Part shown: positions 1 to 5,725 of the stretch, one piece after another | Layout: each line of letters starts with the position of its first letter | Numbering within the stretch: position 1 is the stretch's first letter | NCBI GenBank assembly: GCA_038323965.1 | Contig: JBBQHM010000133.1 | Location: forward strand, 1-5,725 | Direction: 5' to 3' | From: JBBQHM01 sp038323965 | GTDB taxonomy: Bacteria; Verrucomicrobiota; Verrucomicrobiia; Chthoniobacterales; UBA10450 | DNA length: 5,725 nt | Translations under genes and position numbers: made by a program | The notes under the pieces: generated by a model | What the model saw: only the letters and a program-made list of their open reading frames with translations | Database searches by the model: none | Told to the model about the DNA's origin: nothing

Positions 1-1
1 G

Positions 2-2962
2 AAACCTCCTTCGTTCGGTCATCGACTGGCGCCGGTCGAGCTGTGCGCAATGGCGTTCATTCTCGCTCACGCGCTGCCCGTGCTCGCTCAAACGATTGAG
101 CCGTCGCCGTCGCCGTCGCCAGCGGAGGTAGCGGAAAGTGCTGCCACCCAAACGGCCGAAGCGGATCGAGTGATCGTGACGGGGTCGAACATTCCCACCG
201 CGGCAGAAGTAGGTCCAAACCCAGTCGATACCTACCGAACCGACGACATTCAAAAGCTCGGCGTTCGCACCGCGACGGACCTCACCGCAAAATTGCCCGC
301 CGTTTCCGGTTTCTCAGTGAACGAGAATATCTCCAACGGCGGCGATGGTCGCACCGAAATTAATCTGCGTGGTTTGTTTTCCAAAGAAACTCTTGTGCTG
401 GTCGACGGAAAGCGCGTAGCACCGGTCGGGTTCGCTCAAGGTGCTTCGGTCGATCTTAACCTCGTTCCATTCGCGCTGGTGGATCACATTGATGTGTTAA
501 AGGACGGTGCTTCAGCCATCTATGGATCGGACGCGGTGGGCGGCGTGTTCAACATGTTCCTCAAGCACAAGTTCCGCGGCCTCGAAATGGAGGCTAGCCT
601 GGGCAATACTAACCTCGGCGCTTCGAACGATGCGGCGGAGCGAGAAGGCTACATCCTGGCCGGCACCGGCGACGACAAGACTGATATTGTCGTCTTTGTC
701 GCAGATTACGATCGTGCCGCGATTTTTTCCCGCGATCGTGACCTTTCCAGTAGCGCAGACCTCACCAGGTTTGGAGGAAGCGATACGCGTAGCGGTAATT
801 TCGCCGGTCGCGTCGGTCGCTTTGTTCTGCGGCCTGATCTGAAGACACCCACTCCGCACTCGGCGCCAAACGCGCGGACATCACCGGAGTACGTCCTGCG
901 CACCTCGCTGCCGAAAGCGGATCAGTTTTTCAACTATGCCGCGTTTACTGCAGCAATCCCGGCGGCAGACCGCCAGCACTACTACGGCTCAATTACGAAA
1001 GATGTCTGCGACAAATACCTCACGCTTTTCGCCGACTTTAAGTTCGCGCGCACGTTCTTTGATTCGACTCTGGCGCCAACACCCTTTGTACCCGATCCAT
1101 TCAAGCAGGCAGACAACGTTACTGATGTTAGCACACGGGGCGGGTTCAGTGTGCCGCTGAGTAATCCGTTTAATCCCTTCACCAGACCCGACGCTTTCCT
1201 ACCGGATGGCACGCCCGTCACCACTGGCGTGCGCTACCGCGCATTGGAAGCGGGTGACCGCACCTTCAAGACAACCAAGGAAGATTATTTGTTCAACGCC
1301 GGCGCGCGCGGCAACCTGGGCGAACTTGGCGACTACTTTAAAACCTGGAACTACGAAGTGGGATTTCGCTACAACTCCAACCAGGCTCTCGGGGTTTCTA
1401 GTGGAATCGTTAGCAAACCTGAGTTGCGCAGAGCGCTTCTTGATACCAACCCCCTGACGGCATTCAACCCGTTTGGCCGCGGGCAGAACAGCCCGGAAGT
1501 AATCAACCGGATTCTCGTCTCCACTAAAGAAATAGGGGTGGCAACTTTGACAGACGAAACCGCCCTGCTTAACGGAGACGTGTTTACAGCACCAGCAGGC
1601 CCGGTCTCCTTCGCTCTGGGGACCGAGCACCGCAAAGAAACAGTCAATGATCAACCGGACCCGCTGAACACATCCTTCAGTTCGATCGGCGGAGTTGACC
1701 TGGAAGCGACGCGCGGGAACCGCGATGTCTGGTCGTATTTCGGAGAACTTCGCATTCCGATCACGAGCTCGAGTTGGAATGTCCCGGGGGTTCACAGCCT
1801 TGAACTTTCCGCGGCGGAGCGCGTCGAGTTTTACAGCGATACCAACCTCGCGGAACGACCGAAGTTTTCTCTGCGTTATCAACCTTTTGACTCCAGCCTG
1901 ACGCTGCGCGCAACCTATTCAGAGGCGTTTCATGCGCCGAACCTTTCTGATCTTGCCCCCTCTGCGGCTGAGCAGTTCGGTAACTTTAGGGATCCTGCGA
2001 ACCCGGATCCCGACTCCGAAATCTTTACGCGGATTCTATTTGGTGGACAACCTAACCTACGACCGGAGGTCGCTTATGGATGGAACTATGGTGCAGTTTG
2101 GACTCCCAAGTTCCTACCCGGGCTGACGCTTAGCCTGGATTTCTACCACATAGACTTGCGCGACCGGACGAATTTCATCGACCCACAGTTTGTGGTAGAT
2201 CAGAACTTCCTCACCGGCGGGAAAAAATTTCCCGGACAGGTCACCCGCGATCCGGTCACCGGCGAGATCATTCTTGTCAGGGACCTTATTCAAAATATTT
2301 CGCGCACCATCACGGAAGGCATTGACTACGAGGCCGTCTACACGTTCGACACCGCCATTTTTGGTCGCGGAAATTTTGGCACATTGACGTTCACCTTGAA
2401 TGGTAACTACCTGTCGCGGTATGTCGCCGCGATCAATGTCGGAGACAACGAGCGTGAGTACTCCGGGGAAGCGACGGGGTTTGGAGGCTACTTTCCGCAT
2501 ACGCGACTTTATGCGAGTTTGTTCTACGATCTTGGGGGGCTCGATACTGGGGTGACGGTTCACTACATTGGGCAGGGAAGCACCGAATTCTTCGATTCGA
2601 AAACCGGCGGGATTGGCCAGAGTAAGATCCGAGAGCAGACTACGCTCGACGCGATTGTTTCGTATACGTTCAATTTTCCGGTCACCACGGCAGAAACCCA
2701 AGTCGCAGGCTACGCCAAAGATGGGGGAAAAACTGTGCCGTCTGGCGATGAACACAAAAATGTCGCCCCGGTCTCGACGGCACAATATGGTCCATGCGGA
2801 TGGAGGGCGTGGCTTACCGGCACCACGATTACTGCTGGAATGAATAACGTATTCGATCTTGATCCGCCTTTCGGCGCAGGGGCTTTTGAAAACGGATATG
2901 ATGAATCGACCTTCAGCATTAAGGGACGGTTCTGGTACGTCTCGTTGAAGAAGCGGTTTTAG
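2..2962 (+). CDS. TonB-dependent outer-membrane receptor (5' end outside window)
   Basis: Outer-membrane beta-barrel receptor that takes up a ligand using TonB-ExbBD energy; the substrate cannot be told from sequence. The first Met is at position 50, but the frame is open to the window edge. Starting at 50 would leave a 13-residue leader with no basic residue, whereas reading from position 2 gives K and R residues before a hydrophobic stretch ending VLA-Q, a good signal peptide. No ATG, GTG or TTG lies in frame at 2-49, so the real start is upstream. Numbering from Met50: a Pro-Ser linker at 18-24, a TonB-box-like segment RVIVTGSN at 40-47, and a plug domain at about 55-172 with INLRG (104-108), LVLVDGKR (115-122) and LKDGASAIYGSDAVGG (150-165). 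The rest is a large barrel with alternating aromatic strands, ending in GRFWYVSLKKRF with the terminal Phe typical of barrels. About 970 visible residues is normal for this group. The frame is intact. Family call is firm; ligand is unknown. Confidence 0.93.
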   Translation, partial: KPPSFGHRLAPVELCAMAFILAHALPVLAQTIEPSPSPSPAEVAESAATQTAEADRVIVTGSNIPTAAEVGPNPVDTYRTDDIQKLGVRTATDLTAKLPAVSGFSVNENISNGGDGRTEINLRGLFSKETLVLVDGKRVAPVGFAQGASVDLNLVPFALVDHIDVLKDGASAIYGSDAVGGVFNMFLKHKFRGLEMEASLGNTNLGASNDAAEREGYILAGTGDDKTDIVVFVADYDRAAIFSRDRDLSSSADLTRFGGSDTRSGNFAGRVGRFVLRPDLKTPTPHSAPNARTSPEYVLRTSLPKADQFFNYAAFTAAIPAADRQHYYGSITKDVCDKYLTLFADFKFARTFFDSTLAPTPFVPDPFKQADNVTDVSTRGGFSVPLSNPFNPFTRPDAFLPDGTPVTTGVRYRALEAGDRTFKTTKEDYLFNAGARGNLGELGDYFKTWNYEVGFRYNSNQALGVSSGIVSKPELRRALLDTNPLTAFNPFGRGQNSPEVINRILVSTKEIGVATLTDETALLNGDVFTAPAGPVSFALGTEHRKETVNDQPDPLNTSFSSIGGVDLEATRGNRDVWSYFGELRIPITSSSWNVPGVHSLELSAAERVEFYSDTNLAERPKFSLRYQPFDSSLTLRATYSEAFHAPNLSDLAPSAAEQFGNFRDPANPDPDSEIFTRILFGGQPNLRPEVAYGWNYGAVWTPKFLPGLTLSLDFYHIDLRDRTNFIDPQFVVDQNFLTGGKKFPGQVTRDPVTGEIILVRDLIQNISRTITEGIDYEAVYTFDTAIFGRGNFGTLTFTLNGNYLSRYVAAINVGDNEREYSGEATGFGGYFPHTRLYASLFYDLGGLDTGVTVHYIGQGSTEFFDSKTGGIGQSKIREQTTLDAIVSYTFNFPVTTAETQVAGYAKDGGKTVPSGDEHKNVAPVSTAQYGPCGWRAWLTGTTITAGMNNVFDLDPPFGAGAFENGYDESTFSIKGRFWYVSLKKRF
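101..124 (+). repeat. In-frame CCGTCG hexamer repeat (Pro-Ser linker)
   Basis: About three and a third copies of CCGTCG lie in tandem at 101-120. They read as alternating Pro and Ser codons just after the predicted signal peptide cleavage site of the TonB-dependent receptor. The unit is six bases, so copy-number change would alter linker length without shifting the frame. The likely role is a flexible periplasmic spacer between the mature N-terminus and the TonB-box-like segment. Confidence 0.6.
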
Positions 2963-3116
2963 TTTACGTTGCGGCCGACGAGTCGCCCCACCTTCGGGAA
3001 TAATTGCGGTCGAAGCGCCGCGCTCTTGCGAGTTGCAGTAATGTCGCGGATTTGATGCCGACGTGGAGCGCTTTAGCCTCGACGTGGGGCCTGGCGGATA
3101 AGATCGTCGCGCATCG
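2963..3116. other. Intergenic region between receptor and cyclase-TPR gene
   Basis: These 154 bases follow the receptor TAG stop. I see no stable hairpin followed by T residues, so no convincing intrinsic terminator. No good sigma-70-like promoter is visible either: TTGCAG at 3033 has no matching -10, and GATAAG at 3097 has no good -35. The main structure is a pair of direct repeats at 3059-3087. A short frame, ATG 3055 to TGA 3135 (26 codons), shows no recognisable product. The region presumably holds the control signals of the downstream gene, since the gap is too long for tight coupling. Confidence 0.5.
3059..3087 (+). repeat. Direct repeat CGACGTGG, two copies 21 bp apart
   Basis: CGACGTGG occurs at 3059-3066 and again at 3080-3087, a start-to-start distance of 21 bp or about two helical turns. 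Between them GAG-C-GC and GCCTC can form a weak 5-bp stem with a bulged C and a TTTA loop. The repeats lie 30-58 bases before the first candidate ATG (3117) of the cyclase-TPR gene. This position and phasing could suit a regulator binding one DNA face, but two 8-mers in GC-rich DNA may be chance. Confidence 0.3.
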
Positions 3117-3124
3117 ATGCACCG

Positions 3125-4387
3125 CTGAGAGTTGAAGGCGAGCCGAAGGAAGCGACGTCCGAGTCGCAACTCGACATCGCACATGTTCTGTTCATCGACA
3201 TCGTCGGATATTCCAAACGGCTGACAAACGAGCAAACCACACTGGTTAACCTGCTTAACGAGCGTGTGCTGAAGACTGGACAATGCCGCGCGGCCGAAGC
3301 TGCCGGTAAGTTAATTCGCATACCTACCGGTGACGGCATCGCGCTAGTCTTTTTTACTACTCCCGACGCCCCGGTGCGTTGCGCAATCGAGCTGGCAAAA
3401 GCCGATCGACGTGAGCCGCAGCTTGAGCTGCGGATGGGCCTGCATAGTGGACCAGTCGATCAGGTCACGGATGTGAACGCGCGAACGAACGTCGCTGGCT
3501 CCGGAATCAACATGGCCCAGCGCGTGATGGATTGTGGCGATGCTGGCCACATTCTTCTCTCGAAGCGACTGGCGGACGACCTCAGCCAATACAGCGATTG
3601 GAAAACAAAGCTTCATCCGCTGGGCGAAGTGGAAGTGAAGCATGGGGTTACCATCGCGGTTGCTAATCTTTTCGACGCCGAGGTTGGTAATCCCGCTTTG
3701 CCGGAAAAGGTTCGCCGCGCGCGCCAGACCGCGACGACATCGGCACGGCGTCGGACGGTGGCGTGGGTGGCAGGCCTGCTCGCTATCGCCGCGATAGGAG
3801 GCGCAGTATTATGGAAGCACAATCATCGGGCACTGGATAACGCGACACTTCAGAAAAGCATCGCGGTCCTTCCGCTGGAAAATCTGAGCGAGGATAAAGC
3901 CGACGCGTTCTTCGCCGATGGCATCCAGGACGATGTGCTCACGAGTCTCGCGCAGATCAGCGACCTCAAGGTAATCGGTCGCACCTCGGTGATGCAATAT
4001 CGGGGCGCGCAGCGGAATTTACGCGAGATCGGACGCGCGTTAGGCGTGGCCAACATTCTCGAAGGGAGCGTGCGGCGTGTGGGCAATCGCGTGCTCGTCA
4101 ATATGCAGTTGATCGATGCGCTCCACGATCATCACCTTTGGGCAGAGCGTTACGATCGCACGCTCGCGGACTCCATCGGCTTGCAGGGTGAACTGGCGAC
4201 AGAGATCGCGCACGCCCTGCGGGCCAGGCTCGATCCCGGGCGAAAAGGCGCGGCTGGCGACCCGACCGACCGACAATCCCGAAGCATATGTCCTCTTCCT
4301 CAAAGCGAGGGACAAGGAGCATACCGCTGGCTCGAAAGAAGATGCGTTTGCGGTGGACGCGCTTTACGACCAGGCAGTTGCACTTGA
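3125..4387 (+). CDS. N-terminal fragment: class III cyclase, TM helix, TolB-like domain
   Basis: Cyclase half of the broken gene; a gene caller would probably start it at GTG 3266 and end it at the TGA at 4385. Numbering from codon 3125, the cyclase domain spans about 18-182. It has FIDIVGYS (23-30, metal Asp25), PTGDGIALVF (67-76, metal Asp70) and GINMAQR with the catalytic Asn129 and Arg133 spaced NxxxR. The substrate-selecting positions are not the usual Lys and Asp (Ile66 or Arg65, and Asn122). A basic segment precedes one hydrophobic helix at 211-230 (3755-3814), which predicts an N-in topology. Residues 242-372 form a TolB-N-like domain (SIAVLPLENLS, FADGIQDDVLTSLAQ, ILEGSVRRVGNRVLV), probably periplasmic. 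The last 49 or so codons after 4240 are out of frame and meaningless. If functional it would make cyclic nucleotide from NTP; activity is unproven. Confidence 0.8.
   Translation: MRVEGEPKEATSESQLDIAHVLFIDIVGYSKRLTNEQTTLVNLLNERVLKTGQCRAAEAAGKLIRIPTGDGIALVFFTTPDAPVRCAIELAKADRREPQLELRMGLHSGPVDQVTDVNARTNVAGSGINMAQRVMDCGDAGHILLSKRLADDLSQYSDWKTKLHPLGEVEVKHGVTIAVANLFDAEVGNPALPEKVRRARQTATTSARRRTVAWVAGLLAIAAIGGAVLWKHNHRALDNATLQKSIAVLPLENLSEDKADAFFADGIQDDVLTSLAQISDLKVIGRTSVMQYRGAQRNLREIGRALGVANILEGSVRRVGNRVLVNMQLIDALHDHHLWAERYDRTLADSIGLQGELATEIAHALRARLDPGRKGAAGDPTDRQSRSICPLPQSEGQGAYRWLERRCVCGGRALRPGSCT
4235..4241 (+). other. Frameshift site CCCGGGC (one extra base)
   Basis: Before this point the cyclase frame reads ...ARLDP in good family sequence. 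After it, sense continues only in the +1 frame as GEKARLATRP. Removing one base from CCCGGGC restores Asp-Pro-Gly-Glu-Lys across the junction. I see no stop or ribosome site arrangement that would suggest two coupled genes, and no recognised programmed-shift signal. A base-call error or a true single-base insertion explains it most simply. Confidence 0.8.
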
Positions 4388-5510
4388 TCCGAAGTTCGCT
4401 CTGGCGCTGGCGCGCCAGTCAATGTGGAACAGCATTATGTATTTTGTGGGACGTCGCCCTGAGCAGAAGATAAAAGCACACGCGCTGGCCACAGAAGCAT
4501 TGCGCGTAGCGCCCGATCTGGCCGAAGCGCATCTGGCCCAAGGCTTTTGGTTTTTTCGCGCTGAACGAGATTTCGATGGTGCGTTGAAGCAGTTCTCTAT
4601 CGCTGCGCAGACAATGTCGAATGACCCTGAACTCCTTACATATCTGGGGACGATTTATCGACGGCAGGGTCGCTGGCGCGAGGCGATGGCAGAATTCCAA
4701 CACGCGCAGGAACTCGACCCGCGCAATTTCCACGGCGACAGGGCCAGTACCTACACCATCCTGCGCAATTGGCCTGCTGCCAGGGCGGAATACCGGCATC
4801 AACTCGAAGTTAAACCGGAAGACGAGGAGACGAAAATGAGTTTGGCGTGGCTTGCAGTTTTTGCCGATGGGGACGTGGGACCGATCAAATTCATTCTGCA
4901 AAAGCTTCCGCCGGACCAGCTCGATGATGGTGGCCGTCCTAAGGGCAATCTGCCGCAAATACGGTGGCAGGTCTTCATGCTGGAACGGGATTTCGACGCC
5001 GCCGAGAAGGTCTTGCTGGAATACCCGGGCGAAGAATTTCCGCCGCCAGCTGTTGCGGAAAAGACTTTCGACCTGGCGTGCACGGCACTGGCCCGCGGTG
5101 ATTCGGCGACCGCGCAAAGATTATTTGAAAAGGCGCGACCGGCAGTGGAAGCCGCCGCTGCCGCGCATCGCGACGAACCGCGCTATTTGGCGCGCCTGGG
5201 ATTGCTCTTCGCCTATCTCGGCCGCAAGGAGGACGCGGTGCGGGAAAGTCGGCGAGCGGTCGAACTCTGCCCTGAAAACAAGGATGCGGTCGAGGGCCCG
5301 AACTACTCCATTAACCTTGCCCAGGTTTATGCGTGGACCGGCCAGGGCGAAGAAGCAGTCGCGCTTCTGGAACATCTGCTCACGACACCAGTCATGGAAG
5401 GAGAGCTGACCCTGGCCAAGCTACGTTTGAGCTGGGAATGGGATCCGTTGCGAAATAACCCGCGCTTCCAAAAAATTCTCGAAGGTCCGGAGCCGAAGAC
5501 GATTTACTGA
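4242..5510 (+). CDS. C-terminal fragment: TPR domain of the cyclase-TPR protein
   Basis: Continuation of the cyclase/TolB-like protein in the next frame. Homology-like sequence resumes at GEKARLATRPTDNPEAYVLF (from 4239), exactly where the other frame loses sense. The frame is open further upstream, but that part is a shadow. As a separate gene it could only start internally, for example at GTG 4353 or ATG 4422, neither with a clear ribosome site. About 420 residues hold degenerate TPR units with the A-x-x-Y/F-x-x-A-L-x-x-x-P pattern: ALYDQAVALDPKFALALA, ATEALRVAPDLAEAHLAQG, LLTYLGTIYRRQGRWREAM and a late one at RYLARLGLLFAYLGRKEDAV. The C-terminus has a WEWDPLRNNPRFQKIL block that I associate with this family. 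TPRs form a superhelical scaffold for protein contacts; here they would lie beyond the membrane helix, so probably in the periplasm. The partner is unknown. Confidence 0.8.
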   Translation, partial: EKARLATRPTDNPEAYVLFLKARDKEHTAGSKEDAFAVDALYDQAVALDPKFALALARQSMWNSIMYFVGRRPEQKIKAHALATEALRVAPDLAEAHLAQGFWFFRAERDFDGALKQFSIAAQTMSNDPELLTYLGTIYRRQGRWREAMAEFQHAQELDPRNFHGDRASTYTILRNWPAARAEYRHQLEVKPEDEETKMSLAWLAVFADGDVGPIKFILQKLPPDQLDDGGRPKGNLPQIRWQVFMLERDFDAAEKVLLEYPGEEFPPPAVAEKTFDLACTALARGDSATAQRLFEKARPAVEAAAAAHRDEPRYLARLGLLFAYLGRKEDAVRESRRAVELCPENKDAVEGPNYSINLAQVYAWTGQGEEAVALLEHLLTTPVMEGELTLAKLRLSWEWDPLRNNPRFQKILEGPEPKTIY

Positions 5511-5530
5511 GCGTGCGGCGGGGCCCTAAG

Positions 5531-5725
5531 TCAGCCCATGTAGTAACCACCGTTCACGTTGAGGACGTGACCGGTGATGTAGCTCGCCATCGGTGAAGCG
5601 AGGAACAGGGCAGCGTTAACGATCTCGGAGACGTCGCCGAGGCGCCCAAGTGGGATTTGCTTCTTGAAGTTTTCGGTAACTTCATCGGGCATGCCTTTGC
5701 TCATGCCGACATCAATGAAGCCGGG
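5531..5725 (-). CDS. fabG: 3-oxoacyl-ACP reductase FabG-type SDR, C-terminal 64 codons
   Basis: The complementary strand has an uninterrupted frame from the right edge of the window to a TGA at 5533-5531. It has no start inside the window. The product shows the C-terminal hallmarks of short-chain dehydrogenases of the FabG type: PGFID at the edge, then PLGRLGDVSEIVNAALFLAS and SYITGHVLNVNGGYYMG. FabG reduces 3-oxoacyl-ACP with NADPH in the cytoplasmic fatty-acid elongation cycle. The Rossmann motif and the Ser-Tyr-Lys catalytic residues would lie outside the window, so another SDR with a similar end cannot be excluded. The usual PGFI-E/D-T-D-M is here PGFIDVGM, so the conserved Thr that contacts the nicotinamide in this family is Val. 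The gene converges on the cyclase-TPR gene with 20 bp between stop codons (5511-5530), where I see only a weak GGGC/GCCC pairing and no clear terminator. Confidence 0.85.
   Translation of the reverse strand, partial: PGFIDVGMSKGMPDEVTENFKKQIPLGRLGDVSEIVNAALFLASPMASYITGHVLNVNGGYYMG

Larger units (their letters stand above)
3117..5510 (+). pseudogene. Disrupted class III cyclase / TolB-like / TPR protein gene
   Basis: Read across two disruptions, this is one protein of about 795 residues: cyclase homology domain, one membrane helix, TolB-N-like domain, then TPRs. That order is known for bacterial adenylate/guanylate cyclase-TPR proteins. The first disruption is at the 5' end. The cyclase frame is open from just after a TAG at 3074, but its only ATG, GTG or TTG before the core motifs end is GTG 3266, which would remove the first metal-binding Asp. 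ATG 3117 lies in another frame and meets TGA at 3126; reading it into the cyclase frame needs a -1 shift. The second is at 4235-4241, where one extra base in CCCGGGC moves the continuation into the next frame. The two shifts cancel, so ATG 3117 and the final TGA share a frame. The receptor next door has no such faults over 2.9 kb, which slightly favours real decay over poor sequence; sequence error remains possible. Confidence 0.72.

Noticed and set aside
1199..1882. Minus-strand open frame of 227 codons inside the receptor
   Set aside because: It is fully antisense to the conserved barrel coding sequence and has no family-like motif.
3033..3102. Possible promoter boxes (TTGCAG at 3033, GATAAG at 3097)
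   Set aside because: Neither has a partner box at 16-18 bp with reasonable match.
3055..3135. 26-codon frame from ATG 3055 as a possible leader peptide; its stop overlaps a TTG at 3132
   Set aside because: No ribosome site, no attenuator-like pairing and no recognisable peptide. The overlap with TTG is probably chance.
2114..3283. Long minus-strand open frame (389 codons) across the receptor 3' end and the intergenic region
   Set aside because: It lies opposite a clear receptor reading frame and runs into the cyclase gene. The product is rich in Arg and Ser with no recognisable motif, as expected of a shadow in GC-rich DNA.
4235..4241. Programmed ribosomal frameshift at CCCGGGC
   Set aside because: It has no known +1 shift features such as an in-frame stop codon with an upstream SD-like spur. 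A simple insertion or sequence error explains it better.
4419..5117. Minus-strand open frame of 232 codons opposite the TPR region
   Set aside because: The plus strand there encodes clear TPR units. The antisense product has no recognisable domain.
5511..5530. Possible shared terminator between convergent genes
   Set aside because: Only 20 bases long, with a 4-bp GGGC/GCCC pairing that extends into the fabG stop region and no T-tract on either strand.

Overview
The window looks like chromosomal DNA of a soil-type Verrucomicrobiota, probably near Chthoniobacterales/Spartobacteria. This is inferred from protein style, because no rRNA or marker gene is present. The receptor C-terminus resembles TonB-dependent receptors I associate with that phylum. 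So does a protein joining a class III cyclase, a TolB-like domain and TPRs whose cyclase core carries an LIRIPTGDG-type motif. Base composition is GC-rich throughout, and I see no insertion sequence, tRNA, CRISPR array or phage gene.

Layout: (1) Positions 2-2962 (+) encode a large outer-membrane TonB-dependent receptor. It is complete at its C-terminus but its start lies before the window. (2) Positions 2963-3116 are a short gap with two copies of CGACGTGG spaced 21 bp apart. (3) Positions 3117-5510 (+) encode one protein of about 795 residues: a cytoplasmic class III nucleotide cyclase domain, one transmembrane helix, a TolB-N-like domain and a TPR array. As given, it is not one open frame. 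It has no normal start codon in frame and a clear +1 shift at about 4235-4241. It is either a decaying pseudogene or carries sequence errors. (4) Positions 5531-5725 (-) are the last 64 codons of a FabG-type short-chain dehydrogenase, converging on the cyclase gene with only 20 bp between the stop codons.

The receptor and the cyclase-TPR gene point the same way but are separated by 154 bp, and nothing shows that they work together. The receptor would bring an unidentified ligand across the outer membrane using TonB energy. The cyclase-TPR protein would, if intact, link an extracytoplasmic TolB/TPR region to cyclic nucleotide synthesis inside the cell. FabG belongs to fatty-acid elongation and is probably part of a separate leftward unit. 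I found no convincing new system. The points most worth checking are the two disruptions in the cyclase gene, its non-canonical substrate-pocket residues, and an altered cofactor-motif residue in the FabG fragment.
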